Positions 21,145 through 32,296 of a DNA stretch of 38,620 nucleotides are shown here, piece by piece. A program made the translations under genes and the position numbers. Positions within the stretch are counted from its first letter, which is position 1, and each line of letters starts with the position of its first letter. The stretch lies in the NCBI GenBank assembly GCA_021779135.1, contig JAJYBH010000017.1:1-38620 (forward strand), written 5' to 3'. The notes under the pieces were generated by a model, which ran no database searches, was not told the DNA's origin, and saw only the letters and a program-made list of their open reading frames with translations. The stretch is from Deltaproteobacteria bacterium. Lineage in GTDB: Bacteria; Desulfobacterota; Desulfuromonadia; Geobacterales; Pseudopelobacteraceae.

Positions 21145-23397
21145 ATGCCTGCTTATAAACTGATATCATTCAGATCACTGCGCATGGCCCTGCGCTTCGT
21201 GCTGCCGCTGGCATTCGCGCTGACATTGCTGGCCTATGCCGTGGTGCCTCTGGTGGACAAACTGACCCTGCGCTGGTTCGTGCGCGACCTCGATATCCGC
21301 TCACGCCTGATTACCGACACGCTGCAGGAACCGTTGGAAGACCTGCTTGTGCTGGGGGAAAAAGGCAAGATCAATAGCCTGCTTACCAGGGCCATCAAGG
21401 ATGAACGCTTACTGGCCTTGGGGTATTGCAGCCCGGAAGGCACGCTGCAGTATCGTACCGCCAACTTTCCGGACTCACTCTCATGTTCACCACCCCGGAA
21501 CCCTGCGGGAAAAACCAAACACCTGCTGAGGTTGTCACGCGGGCTGGTGCACATTGCCTATGATCCGCTCGACAATGAGCAGGGACTGACCGGTTCGCTG
21601 CTGGTGATACACGATATGAGCTTTGTCGAGCGCCGCAGCACCGACACCCGCAATTACGTCATCCTGCTCTTCGCGGTACTGGGCATCGTCACCTCGTTGA
21701 TAACGGTATTCGTCGCTCATTTGAGCTGGCGTGGCTGGATGGAAGGCGTGCGGGCCATGCTGCGGGGTGAAGGTCTGGTAAAACCCTTCAGCAATCCCGC
21801 CAATTCGGAGCTGCAGCCGCTGGTCGGGGATCTGCGCGGGCTGCTGCGCAGCCTCGATGCCGAACGGCGTCTGGCCGACGATGCCACCATCACCTGGAGC
21901 CCCGAATCGTTGCGCGGGCTGCTGCATAAACAGCTGGCCGGCGAGCGTGTCATTGTTGTCTCCAACCGGGAACCGTACATTCACATCAATACCCCGGACG
22001 GAATCATCGTCAACCGGCCGGCCAGCGGTCTGGTGACCGCGGTGGAACCGGTCATGCGGGCCTGTTCCGGCACCTGGATCGCCCATGGCGGCGGCAGCGC
22101 CGATCGTGAGACCGTCGATCGCCACGACCGGGTGGGGGTCCCTCCCGGCCATGCCGACTATACCCTGCGCCGCATCTGGCTGAGTGCCGAAGAAGAGGCC
22201 GGTTACTACTACGGCTTCGCCAACGAGGGGCTCTGGCCGCTGTGTCATAACGCCCATGTGCGGCCGGTCTTCCGCTCCAGCAATTGGGCGCAGTACGTTG
22301 CCGTCAATCAGCGTTTTGCCGAGGCCGTTGTCAAGGAGGCCGACAGCGACGACCCGGTGGTGCTGGTGCAGGATTACCATTTTGCGCTCCTGCCCGGCAT
22401 GATTCGAAAGCAACTGCCCAAGGCCACGATCATCACCTTCTGGCATATTCCCTGGCCGAACCCTGAATCCTTCGGCATCTGCCCCTGGCGCGAGGAGCTG
22501 TTGAAGGGGCTGCTCGGCAGCACCATCCTCGGCTTCCACACCCCGTTCCATTGCAAAAACTTCCTGGAAACCGTGGATCGCTACCTGGAAACCCGCATCG
22601 AGCAGGAGTCGTCCACGATTTTCCATCGCGGCAAACTGACGCTGGTGGAGAGTTATCCCATCTCGATCCAGTGGCCGCCGCCCTGGCAGGCGACGCAGGC
22701 CACGGTTGATGAATGCCGGCTTTCGGTGCGCCGGTCGCTGGGAGTTAACCCCGATCATCTGCTGGGGTTGGGGGTCGATCGCCTCGATTATACCAAGGGG
22801 ATCCTGGAACGGTTGCGGGCGGTGGAAAATATGCTTGAGCGGCACCCGAGCATGATCGGACACTTTACCTTTGTCCAGATCGCCGCGCCATCCCGCTCGG
22901 CACTTGAGGAATACCAGGCTTTCGATGCGCGGGTGCGGGCCCTGGCGGAACGCATCAATCAGCGCTTTTCAGACGGGGCCTATCAGCCGGTTTGCCTCAA
23001 GGTGGAACACCACGAACCCGAGGACGTCAACCGCTATTACCGGGCGACCGATGTCTGCATGGTTACCAGCCTGCACGACGGCATGAATCTGGTGGCCAAG
23101 GAGTTCGTCGCCGCCCGTGACGACGAGCGGGGGGCCCTGGTGCTGAGCCAGTTTACCGGCGCCGCCCATGAACTGCACGAGGCCCTGATCGTCAATCCCT
23201 ACCACATCGAACAGACCGCCGATGCGCTGTATCACGCCCTGACCATGCCGCTCTTCGAGCAGCAGGAGCGGATGCGCAGCATGCGCAGCCTGGTGCGCGA
23301 CTTCAACGTTTACCGCTGGGCCGGGCGCATGCTGATCGATGCTGCCCGTATCCGGCAGCGGGAAAAATTGTCCGCCAGGATCGGGAGGCCGGTGTGA
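21145..23397 (+). CDS. otsA: Membrane-anchored sensor domain fused to trehalose-6-phosphate synthase OtsA
   Basis: A 750-residue fusion. Residues 17-38 and 170-192 are membrane helices flanking a periplasmic region (39-169) like small sensor domains of histidine kinases. A HAMP-like cytosolic linker (193-255) leads to a GT20 domain (about 268-740) that makes trehalose 6-phosphate from UDP- or ADP-glucose and glucose 6-phosphate. Catalytic motifs are intact: VIVVSNREP (269-277), [21 protein letters not shown] (about 433), VDRLDYTKG (about 541-549, R and K contact phosphates) and [13 protein letters not shown] (about 642-654). Plain OtsA is about 450-500 residues. The extra half would place synthesis at the membrane and could gate it by an external signal (inference). 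Confidence 0.93.
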   Translation: MPAYKLISFRSLRMALRFVLPLAFALTLLAYAVVPLVDKLTLRWFVRDLDIRSRLITDTLQEPLEDLLVLGEKGKINSLLTRAIKDERLLALGYCSPEGTLQYRTANFPDSLSCSPPRNPAGKTKHLLRLSRGLVHIAYDPLDNEQGLTGSLLVIHDMSFVERRSTDTRNYVILLFAVLGIVTSLITVFVAHLSWRGWMEGVRAMLRGEGLVKPFSNPANSELQPLVGDLRGLLRSLDAERRLADDATITWSPESLRGLLHKQLAGERVIVVSNREPYIHINTPDGIIVNRPASGLVTAVEPVMRACSGTWIAHGGGSADRETVDRHDRVGVPPGHADYTLRRIWLSAEEEAGYYYGFANEGLWPLCHNAHVRPVFRSSNWAQYVAVNQRFAEAVVKEADSDDPVVLVQDYHFALLPGMIRKQLPKATIITFWHIPWPNPESFGICPWREELLKGLLGSTILGFHTPFHCKNFLETVDRYLETRIEQESSTIFHRGKLTLVESYPISIQWPPPWQATQATVDECRLSVRRSLGVNPDHLLGLGVDRLDYTKGILERLRAVENMLERHPSMIGHFTFVQIAAPSRSALEEYQAFDARVRALAERINQRFSDGAYQPVCLKVEHHEPEDVNRYYRATDVCMVTSLHDGMNLVAKEFVAARDDERGALVLSQFTGAAHELHEALIVNPYHIEQTADALYHALTMPLFEQQERMRSMRSLVRDFNVYRWAGRMLIDAARIRQREKLSARIGRPV

Positions 23398-23541
23398 CAC
23401 CCGGCGTTTCTGCGGAGAGGACCATGACCATGCTGCCGGAACCGCTTCGCACCCCCGCGAGGCTTGATGCAAGCGGTTGTCGCGCTGGCAACACTACGGC
23501 CGGATATCATCCGGATGAGCTGTTCACGGGGAATTCCCGGC

Positions 23542-25380
23542 ATGCGTGAGAGACTGCGGCACGTCATCTCCCTGCGCGCGGTGCACTGGCTCGTCTTCAT
23601 TATCGCCGGCATGGCCCTCTACGGTTTCACCCTGCACTATCCCTTCGTCTTTGATGATCAAACGTTCATAGTACGGAACCCGTTGGTCAAGCATCACGAT
23701 GCATTTCTCGACCTGTTTGAATTCGATGATTTCATAAGCGACTACACCTCCCGGGTCTCGCACCCGGGTCTCCTGTCGAGTTTTGCGCGCCGGCCGGTGG
23801 CATACGCCACCTTTCAGCTGAATTATCTGCTGGGCGGCAAGGAACCGGCCACCTATCGCGCCTTCAACATTGCCGTGCATATATCCAATGCCATCATGCT
23901 GTATTCCCTGTTAGTCATGATCATCAGGCGCAGAGGCACCGAAGCCGGGTCGTTCGCCGCCATCAGCATTCCCTTCCTTGCGGCCATGATCTTCCTGGTG
24001 CATCCGCTGCAGACCCAGTCGGTCACCTATATCACCCAGCGCTTTACGTCGCTGGCCACGTTCTTCTATCTGGCCACCATGCTGCTCTATATACGATCGG
24101 GCGCCGGGGGCGGCGCGGCCAGAGCAGGGGCCTATCTTGGTTCGCTCGTTGCCATGATTCTGGGCTTGCTGACCAAGGAGATCGTGCTGACGGTCCCCAT
24201 CGCGCTTGTCATGGCCGACACGATTTTCCTCAAGAGGCCGCTGCGCGGGACAGTGCTGAGGTTGGCGCCGCACATCGCCTGCATGGGCCTGACCCCCCTG
24301 CTGGTGTTCAGCCTCGCTGACGAGTCCGCTGGCAATGGCTCCCTTATTTCAACCGCCTCGAATCTGGTCGGCGGCGTTTATGGGCGCTCCGGGTATGCGA
24401 TAACACAGATACGCGCCATCCTGTCGCACTTCCGGCTGCTGGTGCTCCCTTATAACCAGAACTTCGACCCGGATTATCCTCTCTACCGAAGCCTGGGCAA
24501 TCCGGAAATCATCATATCGATACTGATCTGGGCGGCCTTCATCACGGCGGCGGTACGGCTGCTGCGACGGCGAGAACGGACCATCTGCACCGATCTGACC
24601 GCTTTTTCGATCCTCTGGTTTCCCCTGGCGATCTCGATTTCATCATCGTTTGTTCCCCAGAGCGACCTGATGTTCGAGCATCGCTCCTATCTGCCGTCGC
24701 TGGCCTTCTGCACCGGCAGCGTGGCCTATCTGCACCACCTGATCGCCCGCGGCGGCCCTTTGCAGCGGAAGGCTGTGATTGCCGGGCTCAGCCTGGTCGT
24801 GCTCGTCCTGGGAGCCACGACCGTGCGGCGTAACCTGGTCTACAGCAGCCGGATATCACTCTGGAGCGATACGATCAAAAAGAGCCCCGCCAAGTCCCGG
24901 CCCTATTTCTCTCTGGGCTGCGTCTACCGTGACAAGCACCTGTATGATCAGGCCATCCTTTGTTACGGGAAAGCAATTGCGCTTGACCCGGCCTATGTGG
25001 AACCGTACCTGTCGCTGGGCGACCTCTACCTGCAGCTGGACATGCCTCGGGATGCGATAGAGACGTACAACAGCTACCTGCTCGAACACCGCCCCGGGCC
25101 AAGGATACTGGCAAATCTTGCCTGGGCTTATGCGAAGGCGGGCATGCTTGATGAAGCGATTGACATCATGACACTTGTCCTGCAGGCAGATGGTAACAAA
25201 GTGGGGTTTCTGGGCTTTATGGCTGACTTGTATCAGCGAGCCGGCAACTCGACGGAAGCGCGCTATTACCTTGACAAGGCCCGTGAGGCCGATATCAATG
25301 ACCCAACAGTGAATAAACTTCCATTACTTGAGCGTCTGAAAGAATCGATGCCCGATCCTGTTGATGCCAGATCCGATTGA
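23542..25380 (+). CDS. TMTC-like multi-pass membrane protein with TPR repeats
   Basis: A 612-residue inner-membrane protein with about ten hydrophobic helices up to residue 430, then three or four TPR repeats (about 448-595: PYFSLGCVYRDKHLYDQAI, YLSLGDLYLQLDMPRDAIE). The first loop has the acidic pair D38-D39 in YPFVFDDQ, and HPLQTQSVTYITQR lies further on. This build matches the bacterial relatives of TMTC/GT-C O-mannosyltransferases, which transfer sugars from lipid donors to proteins. I prefer ATG 23542; an in-frame ATG at 23464 would add 26 residues with no better ribosome site. It sits between otsA and treZ, so a link to trehalose or to envelope glycosylation is possible but unproven. 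Confidence 0.75.
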   Translation: MRERLRHVISLRAVHWLVFIIAGMALYGFTLHYPFVFDDQTFIVRNPLVKHHDAFLDLFEFDDFISDYTSRVSHPGLLSSFARRPVAYATFQLNYLLGGKEPATYRAFNIAVHISNAIMLYSLLVMIIRRRGTEAGSFAAISIPFLAAMIFLVHPLQTQSVTYITQRFTSLATFFYLATMLLYIRSGAGGGAARAGAYLGSLVAMILGLLTKEIVLTVPIALVMADTIFLKRPLRGTVLRLAPHIACMGLTPLLVFSLADESAGNGSLISTASNLVGGVYGRSGYAITQIRAILSHFRLLVLPYNQNFDPDYPLYRSLGNPEIIISILIWAAFITAAVRLLRRRERTICTDLTAFSILWFPLAISISSSFVPQSDLMFEHRSYLPSLAFCTGSVAYLHHLIARGGPLQRKAVIAGLSLVVLVLGATTVRRNLVYSSRISLWSDTIKKSPAKSRPYFSLGCVYRDKHLYDQAILCYGKAIALDPAYVEPYLSLGDLYLQLDMPRDAIETYNSYLLEHRPGPRILANLAWAYAKAGMLDEAIDIMTLVLQADGNKVGFLGFMADLYQRAGNSTEARYYLDKAREADINDPTVNKLPLLERLKESMPDPVDARSD

Positions 25381-25498
25381 TTATACCGATTGAACACACC
25401 CGATGATCTGATACACTTTGGATTGTAAAGGTGGCGGTGATGCGACACCCGCAAGCGGATGAATGTGCGTTGCCGTTGGATAACCCGAGGGGGATTAC

Positions 25499-27352
25499 GT
25501 GAGAAAGAATATACCATCATTGCAACACGAATTAGGCGCCACCTTCCTGCCGGACGGGCGGGTCCGCTTTGTAGTCTGGGCTCCCCGGACAACGCGACTG
25601 GCGGTGCAGATCATGGACAGCGGCGCAGGCCGCGCAGTGCCGCTCGAACAGGACCAGGACGGCTACTTTACCGGAACGCTGGAGGGTCTCGCCGAGGGGA
25701 CTCGCTACCTGTATCAACTGGACGACGGGTCCCTGCGCCCCGATCCGGCCTCGCGCTACCAGCCGGAGGGGGTGCATGGTCCCTCCCAGGTGGTCGCCAG
25801 CGACCGTTATGAATGGAACGACAAAGACTGGACCGGCCTCCCGCTCGATGAATACATCATCTACGAACTGCATGTGGGGACGTTCACCCCGCGGGGCACC
25901 TTTGACGAGGCAATCTCCCGCCTCGATTACCTGTGCGAACTCGGCATAACCGCCGTGGAACTGATGCCGGTGGCCCAGTTTCCCGGAGAGCGCAACTGGG
26001 GCTATGACGGCACCTTCATCTTCGCTCCCCAGAACAGCTATGGCGGACCGGAAGGCCTGAAACGGCTGGTCGATGCCTGTCACGCCCGGGGCCTGGCCGT
26101 GATCCTGGATGTGGTCTACAACCACCTGGGACCGGAGGGGAACTACCTGCATGCCTTCGGCCCGTATTTCACCGACCGCTACCGCACCCCCTGGGGGGAC
26201 GCGGTCAATTTCGACGGCCCCGACAGCGACCCGGTCCGGCACTATTTCGTCTCCAATGCACTCTATTGGATAACGGAATTCCATTTCGATGCCCTGCGGC
26301 TGGACGCCATCCACGGCATCTACGACTTCAGCGCCCTGCACATCCTACAGGAGCTGGCCGAAGCGGTCCAGCTGCAGACTGCCGCGCTCGGCCGCCGGGT
26401 CCTGGTGATTGCCGAGAGTGACCGGAACGATGTACGCGTGATCAAGCCCCGCCCGTCGGGCGGCTACGGACTGGATGCCCAGTGGAACGATGACTTCCAC
26501 CACGCCCTGCGGGCACTGTTGACCGGTGACCGCAGCGGCTATTACCGCGACTTCGGCCGCTTTGAAGATCTGGTCAAGGGCTTCAGGGAAGGTTTTGTCC
26601 TCTCCGGCGGCTATTCGTCTTACAGAAGAAGGCGGCATGGCAGCTCCTCGGAGGATATTCCGCCCAGTCAACTGGTGGTATTTTCCCAGAACCATGACCA
26701 GGTGGGCAACCGCATGCGCGGTGAGCGGCCGGGCGAACACCTTTCAACAGCACAGCTCAAGCTGGCCGCCGCGACCGTACTGCTCTCCCCCTACCTGCCG
26801 CTGCTCTTCATGGGTGAGGAATACGGGGAATCGGCGCCCTTTCCCTATTTCGTGAGTCATAGTGACGCGGAACTGGTGGAGGGGGTCAGGCGGGGGCGAC
26901 AGGAAGAGTTTGCCGCCTTTGGAGATCAGGGCACCCCCCCCGATCCGCAGGCCGAGGAGACCTTTCTTTCGGCCAAGCTGGATCAGGAGCAGCGCCTGCG
27001 GGGTGAGCAGCGGGCCCTCTTCGATTTCTACCGCCAACTGATTCGACTGCGCAAGGAATGTGACCCGCTGGCCAGACTCAGCCGGGAGAATATGCGGATC
27101 ATTGCCGTCGAGGAGCAGCAGATGCTGGCGATCATCCGCCGCGCCGCCGATGATCAACTGTTCTGCCTGTTCAACTATGGCGACCAGGAGTGCGTCATCC
27201 CGCCCTCGCTGGCAAGCGGCACCCTGCGTATCCTGCTCGATTCCAGCGGCACCTATCCCCCGGGCAGCTGCCTGACCGTGTATACTACCCGTCCGGCAAC
27301 ATTCCCGAAGCTGGCCCCTTTCGGCGTCATGGTCTACCGCGAGGAAAAATGA
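25499..27352 (+). CDS. treZ: Malto-oligosyltrehalose trehalohydrolase TreZ
   Basis: A 617-residue GH13 enzyme that releases trehalose from maltooligosyl-trehalose made by TreY. An N-terminal CBM48-like domain (about 10-100; FVVWAPRTTRLAVQ) precedes the barrel. Catalytic residues are D269 in ALRLDAIHG, E306 in VIAESDRND and transition-state D400 in SQNHDQVGNR. The translation starts at GTG 25499, with GAGGGGG 7 bases upstream. It is 43 bases ahead of treY, its functional partner. The length is normal for the family. Confidence 0.95.
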   Translation: MRKNIPSLQHELGATFLPDGRVRFVVWAPRTTRLAVQIMDSGAGRAVPLEQDQDGYFTGTLEGLAEGTRYLYQLDDGSLRPDPASRYQPEGVHGPSQVVASDRYEWNDKDWTGLPLDEYIIYELHVGTFTPRGTFDEAISRLDYLCELGITAVELMPVAQFPGERNWGYDGTFIFAPQNSYGGPEGLKRLVDACHARGLAVILDVVYNHLGPEGNYLHAFGPYFTDRYRTPWGDAVNFDGPDSDPVRHYFVSNALYWITEFHFDALRLDAIHGIYDFSALHILQELAEAVQLQTAALGRRVLVIAESDRNDVRVIKPRPSGGYGLDAQWNDDFHHALRALLTGDRSGYYRDFGRFEDLVKGFREGFVLSGGYSSYRRRRHGSSSEDIPPSQLVVFSQNHDQVGNRMRGERPGEHLSTAQLKLAAATVLLSPYLPLLFMGEEYGESAPFPYFVSHSDAELVEGVRRGRQEEFAAFGDQGTPPDPQAEETFLSAKLDQEQRLRGEQRALFDFYRQLIRLRKECDPLARLSRENMRIIAVEEQQMLAIIRRAADDQLFCLFNYGDQECVIPPSLASGTLRILLDSSGTYPPGSCLTVYTTRPATFPKLAPFGVMVYREEK

Positions 27353-27395
27353 TGGAGCGCTTTCTCTGCATACCCTGGCTGAAACGGAAAGAGTC

Positions 27396-30383
27396 ATGAT
27401 CAGCAAGGGGCTCAGGATACCGTCGGCAACCTACCGTCTGCAATTCAACTCGGGTTTCCGCTTCAGCGACGCCAGGGAGATCGTTCCCTATCTGCATCGC
27501 CTCGGCATCAGCGACATCTACGCCTCCCCCTACTTCAAGGCGCGCGAGGGGAGTATCCATGGCTACGACATTCTGGACCAGAACAGCCTCAACCCGGAGA
27601 TCGGTTCGGAGGATGAGTACGAGGCACTGGTTGCTGAACTGAAATCGCGGGATATGGGGCAGATCCTCGATATTGTCCCCAACCATATGTGCATCGAGGG
27701 CCCCGGGAATGCCCTCTGGATGGATATACTGGAAAACGGCCCCAGTTCCAGCCACGCCGGTTTTTTCGATATCGACTGGCACCCGGTCAAGCAGGAGCTG
27801 GAAAACAAGATCCTGATCCCGATTCTGGGGGACCAGTATGGCACGGTGCTCGAAAACGGGGAGTTGTCGCTCATCTTCGAAGAGGGTTCTTTTTTCGCCT
27901 GCTACTACGAACATAAGCTGCCGATCGTCCCCAAGACCTACAGTCAGATCCTGACGCTGCATATCGAGGAGCTGGAACAGGAACTTTCCGCCGCCGCTCC
28001 GCAGTATCAGGAACTGATGAGCATCGTCACGGCCCTCAGACACCTGCCGCCCTCCACCGAACAGGACCCCGAACGCATCGCGGAACGCTACCGTGAGAAG
28101 GAGGTCGTCAAGCGGCGGCTCTGGAGCCTGTATCAGAACAGCAGCGCGATCAAGGCCTTCATTGACGGCAATGTGACCGCCTTCAACGGAATAAAGGGCG
28201 ATCCGCGCAGCTTTGATCTGCTGGACGTTCTCCTTAGGAAACAGGTCTACCGCATCTCTCATTGGCGCGTCGCGACCGAGGAGATCAACTACCGCAGGTT
28301 CTTCGACATCAACTCCCTGGGCGCCATCCGGGTGGAGGACCCGGCCGTCTTCGAAAAGACACACCAGCTTATCTTCAAACTGGTGGAGAGCGGCAAGCTC
28401 ACCGGCCTGCGCATTGACCACGCCGATGGGTTGCAGGATCCGGAGGACTATATCAGGAGGCTTCAATCGGGCTGTTTCGTCCGCATGTACAGCGACGCCG
28501 ACGAGGCCGGCAATGCTGTGGATGAGGCCCGGGCCGCGGCCCGGGCGAAATATGACCAGATCGTTGCCGCGGACCCTTCCTTCAAGCCGTTCTACATCCT
28601 CGGTGAAAAGATCCTCCTCAAATCCGAGCGGTTGCCGGACAGCTGGCAGGTCTTCAGCACCACCGGCTACGACTATGCCAATCAGGTCAACGGCCTGTTT
28701 GTGGACACCTCGAACGCCAAGGACTTTGAAACCCTGTACACGCGCTTCCTGCAGCACCGGGTCGACTTCCCGCTCGCCGTCTACGACAAGAAGAAACTGG
28801 TCATGCAGGTCTCCATGTCGAGCGAGGTCAACACGCTGGGCCACTACCTGAACAGAATCTCCGAGCAGAACCGTCATACCCGGGACTTTACCCTCAACAG
28901 CCTGATCAAGTCGATCGTGGAGGTGATCGCCTGTTTCCCGGTCTACCGGACCTACATCAACAGCTTCGAGGTCCCGGAGCGGGACCGTCAGTACATCGAA
29001 GCAACGATCGCCCGGGCCAAGAAGCAGAACCCGGCCATCAGCGCCTCGGTGTTCGATTTCATCCGGGATGTGCTCCTGCTCCATTTTCCGGATGCCATGC
29101 CCGACCGGCACAAGCAATCCTGGCTCGATTTTGTGAAGCGTTTTCAGCAGATCACCAGCCCGGTCATGGCCAAGGGGGTCGAGGACACCGCCTTCTACCT
29201 GTACAACCGTCTCGTCTCCCTGAACGAGGTGGGAGGCAGCCCGGAGCGCTTCGGCATAACCCTGGAGGCCTTCCACGGCCAGAACATCGAGCGCTGCAAG
29301 TCCCGCCCGCTGGCCATGCTGGCCTCATCGACCCACGACACCAAGCGCAGCGAGGATGTCCGGGCCAGGATCAACGTGCTCTCGGAAATTCCGGAGCAAT
29401 GGCGCGAGGCCCTTTCCCGCTGGGGCCGTCAGAACCGCCGGGTCAAGATGATTGTCGACGGCAAACCGGCGCCGAGCCGCAACGAGGAATACCTGCTCTA
29501 CCAGACGCTGGTGGGCACCTGGCCCTTCTGCAGCATTCAGGATGACGAGTTTGCCCTTTTTCGGGACCGGATCAAGGAGTACATGTTGAAGGCCATGCGG
29601 GAGGCCAAGGTGCATACCAGTTGGATCAGCCCCAACTCGCTGCACGAGGACGCGGTGATGTATTTCATCGACTCGATCCTGAAGGAGTCCCGCCACAATA
29701 ATTTTCTTTCCGATTTTGCGGCATTCCAGAGATTGACCGCAGCCGGCGGAATATTCAATGCCCTGTCCCAGACCCTGCTCAAGATCACCTCGCCGGGGAT
29801 CCCTGATTTCTACCAGGGCAATGAGCTCTGGGATTTCAGCCTGGTTGACCCTGACAACCGCCGGCCGGTCGATTACCACCTGAGAATGGCGCTGCTGGAT
29901 GAACTGCAGCAAATGGAATCCGGCACAGGGCCCCTGGAAACGGCCCGCCAGGTCGTGGCTACCCGCAACGACGGCCGCATCAAGATGCACCTGACCTGCA
30001 AGGCGCTTAACTTCCGCAGGGAGAACCGCGCCTTGTTCGAAAGCGGCAGATACCTGCCGCTCGTTGTGGAGGGGGCCTTTCAGGAGCATGTCTGCGCATT
30101 CGAACGCTCGGTCAATGGCAGCTCGTTCCTGGTGGTGGCGCCGCGCCTCTGCAGCCGGTTGATCGGGGACAACAGCGGACTCCCGCTGGGTGCGGACGTC
30201 TGGCAAGACACCCGCATCCTTCAACCGTTCGATATCGCCTCAAGCCAATATCGCAATATATTTACCGGTGAATCCCTGAACCTTGATCAACAGGGTGGCC
30301 AGCTTAGCCTGATGCTGAAAGACATCCTCTCGGTGTACCCGGTGGCCCTGCTGGAACGGTTCGACCGCACTGAAACGGCCTGA
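27396..30383 (+). CDS. treY: Maltooligosyltrehalose synthase TreY
   Basis: A 995-residue GH13_26 enzyme that turns the reducing end of maltodextrin into an alpha,alpha-1,1 bond. It opens with the family start [15 protein letters not shown] and [18 protein letters not shown]. Catalytic residues are D341 in [10 protein letters not shown]404 in ILGEKIL and D648 in [15 protein letters not shown]. The C-terminal signature [20 protein letters not shown] is present. It is longer than Arthrobacter or Sulfolobus TreY (about 720-775) because of helical insertions around 195-280 and 350-400, as in many proteobacterial forms. GGAAAGAG precedes ATG 27396. Confidence 0.95.
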   Translation: MISKGLRIPSATYRLQFNSGFRFSDAREIVPYLHRLGISDIYASPYFKAREGSIHGYDILDQNSLNPEIGSEDEYEALVAELKSRDMGQILDIVPNHMCIEGPGNALWMDILENGPSSSHAGFFDIDWHPVKQELENKILIPILGDQYGTVLENGELSLIFEEGSFFACYYEHKLPIVPKTYSQILTLHIEELEQELSAAAPQYQELMSIVTALRHLPPSTEQDPERIAERYREKEVVKRRLWSLYQNSSAIKAFIDGNVTAFNGIKGDPRSFDLLDVLLRKQVYRISHWRVATEEINYRRFFDINSLGAIRVEDPAVFEKTHQLIFKLVESGKLTGLRIDHADGLQDPEDYIRRLQSGCFVRMYSDADEAGNAVDEARAAARAKYDQIVAADPSFKPFYILGEKILLKSERLPDSWQVFSTTGYDYANQVNGLFVDTSNAKDFETLYTRFLQHRVDFPLAVYDKKKLVMQVSMSSEVNTLGHYLNRISEQNRHTRDFTLNSLIKSIVEVIACFPVYRTYINSFEVPERDRQYIEATIARAKKQNPAISASVFDFIRDVLLLHFPDAMPDRHKQSWLDFVKRFQQITSPVMAKGVEDTAFYLYNRLVSLNEVGGSPERFGITLEAFHGQNIERCKSRPLAMLASSTHDTKRSEDVRARINVLSEIPEQWREALSRWGRQNRRVKMIVDGKPAPSRNEEYLLYQTLVGTWPFCSIQDDEFALFRDRIKEYMLKAMREAKVHTSWISPNSLHEDAVMYFIDSILKESRHNNFLSDFAAFQRLTAAGGIFNALSQTLLKITSPGIPDFYQGNELWDFSLVDPDNRRPVDYHLRMALLDELQQMESGTGPLETARQVVATRNDGRIKMHLTCKALNFRRENRALFESGRYLPLVVEGAFQEHVCAFERSVNGSSFLVVAPRLCSRLIGDNSGLPLGADVWQDTRILQPFDIASSQYRNIFTGESLNLDQQGGQLSLMLKDILSVYPVALLERFDRTETA

Positions 30384-30397
30384 AAGGAACTACATCC

Positions 30398-32296
30398 ATG
30401 ATGACCGAACAGGACATTTACCTATTCAAGGAAGGCACCCATTCACGGTTGTACGAAAAGTTCGGCTGCCGGCTTGCCGGGCATAGCGGCGTCGCCGGCG
30501 CGCATTTCACCGTGTGGGCGCCCAATGCGGAGCGCGTCTCGGCAATCGGCGACTGGAACGCATGGAAACGAGGTGCGCATCCACTTTCCGAGCGCCAGGA
30601 CGGTTCGGGGGTCTGGGAGGGTTTTGTGCCAGGGGTCCTGCACGGGCAAGCCTACAAGTATTTCATCGAATCCCGCTTCAACGGCTATCAGGTAGAGAAG
30701 GCCGACCCGTTCGCCTTTTGCGCCGAAGCGCCGCCGCGAACCGGCTCACGCGCCTGGAACCTCGATTACGAATGGGGCGACGCGGCCTGGATGGAGGCGC
30801 GCAGCAGTGCCAATGCGCTCGATGCGCCCATGTCGATCTACGAAATGCACCTGGGTTCGTGGCGGCGCGTGCCCGAGGAGGCCAACCGCTTCCCCGGCTA
30901 CCGCGAGATCGCCCAGCCGCTGGCCGCATACCTGCGCGAGATGGGCTTCACCCATGTGGAGCTGATGCCGGTCACCGAGCACCCCTTCTTCGGCTCCTGG
31001 GGCTACCAGACCACCGGTTACTTCGCGCCGACCGCACGCTACGGCGATCCCGAAGATCTGATGTACCTGATTGACACCCTGCATCAGCACGGCATCGGCG
31101 TCATCCTCGACTGGGTGCCCTCGCATTTCCCCAGCGACGAACACGGACTGGTGTACTTCGACGGCACGGCCCTCTACGAGCACGCCGACCCGAAGCAGGG
31201 CTTTCACCCGGAATGGACCAGCCAGGTCTTCAACTACGGCCGCAACGAAGTGCGCGGTTTCCTGGTTTCCAGCGCCCTGTACTGGCTGGACCGCTACCAC
31301 GTGGACGGTCTGCGGGTGGACGGCGTCGCCTCCATGCTCTATCTGGATTATGGCCGCAAGCCGGGGGAGTGGGTGCCGAACCGCTTCGGCGGCCGGGAGA
31401 ACATCGAGGCGGTCGAATTCCTGCGCCTGCTGAACCAGGCGGTCTACCGCGATCATCCCGACGTGCAGACCATGGCCGAGGAATCGACCTCCTGGCCGAT
31501 GGTCTCTCGGCCGGTGTATCTCGGCGGACTCGGATTCGGCCTGAAGTGGAACATGGGCTGGATGCACGACACGCTCAAGTACCTGAGCCAGGACCCGGTC
31601 CACCGCAAGTTCCACCACAGCCAGCTCACCTTTTCGATCTGGTATGCCTTTTTCGAGAACTTCCTGCTGCCGCTGTCGCACGACGAAGTGGTCTACGGCA
31701 AGGGCTCGCTGATCAACAAGATGCCGGGCGACTCCTGGCAACAGTTCGCGAACCTGCGCCTGCTCTACGGCTATATGTGGGGGCACCCGGGCAAGAAGCT
31801 CCTCTTCATGGGGAGTGAATTCGGCCAGCGGAGCGAATGGTCGCACGAAGGCAGCCTGGAGTGGCATCTGCTCCAGCAGCCCGAACATGAAGGGGTGCGG
31901 CGCTGGGTGAGTGACCTGAACCGTCTCTATCGTGCCGAGCCCGCGCTGCATCAGCAGGACTTCGACAAGTCCGGTTTCGAATGGGTGGACTGCAATGACA
32001 GCGAACAGAGCGTGCTGACCTTCCTGCGCCTGCCGCGGGGCGGCGGCGCACCGGTGCTGGTGGTGTGCAACTTCACGCCGGTGCCGCGCGGCAATTACAT
32101 CGTCGGAGTGCCGTCGGGAGGCTACTGGCGCGAGATCGCCAACAGCGACGCGACGCTCTACGGCGGCAGCGGCATGGGGAACCTGGGCGGCGTCGACTCT
32201 GCGCCGGTTTCAGTGCACGGACGTTACCATTCACTGGTGCTGACGCTGCCGCCGCTATCTACACTGATGTTCACCTGCGAGGTGACGCATGACTAA
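30398..32296 (+). CDS. glgB: 1,4-alpha-glucan branching enzyme GlgB
   Basis: A 632-residue GH13_9 enzyme that creates alpha-1,6 branches in glycogen-like glucan. A single CBM48 domain (about 25-125; [20 protein letters not shown]) precedes the catalytic barrel with D308 in [12 protein letters not shown]361 in [10 protein letters not shown] and D429 in [13 protein letters not shown]. The extra N1 domain of E. coli-type GlgB is missing, which explains the shorter length. AGGAA lies upstream of ATG 30398, 14 bases after treY. Its last 8 bases overlap the glgE start, so the pair is translationally coupled. Confidence 0.95.
   Translation: MMTEQDIYLFKEGTHSRLYEKFGCRLAGHSGVAGAHFTVWAPNAERVSAIGDWNAWKRGAHPLSERQDGSGVWEGFVPGVLHGQAYKYFIESRFNGYQVEKADPFAFCAEAPPRTGSRAWNLDYEWGDAAWMEARSSANALDAPMSIYEMHLGSWRRVPEEANRFPGYREIAQPLAAYLREMGFTHVELMPVTEHPFFGSWGYQTTGYFAPTARYGDPEDLMYLIDTLHQHGIGVILDWVPSHFPSDEHGLVYFDGTALYEHADPKQGFHPEWTSQVFNYGRNEVRGFLVSSALYWLDRYHVDGLRVDGVASMLYLDYGRKPGEWVPNRFGGRENIEAVEFLRLLNQAVYRDHPDVQTMAEESTSWPMVSRPVYLGGLGFGLKWNMGWMHDTLKYLSQDPVHRKFHHSQLTFSIWYAFFENFLLPLSHDEVVYGKGSLINKMPGDSWQQFANLRLLYGYMWGHPGKKLLFMGSEFGQRSEWSHEGSLEWHLLQQPEHEGVRRWVSDLNRLYRAEPALHQQDFDKSGFEWVDCNDSEQSVLTFLRLPRGGGAPVLVVCNFTPVPRGNYIVGVPSGGYWREIANSDATLYGGSGMGNLGGVDSAPVSVHGRYHSLVLTLPPLSTLMFTCEVTHD

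Noticed and set aside
27327-29276. A 649-codon leftward ORF, and similar long ones at 21535-22863, 32271-33452, 34280-35284 and 36212-37300
   Set aside because: All are antisense shadows of treY, otsA, glgE and treS, whose catalytic motifs are intact on the plus strand.
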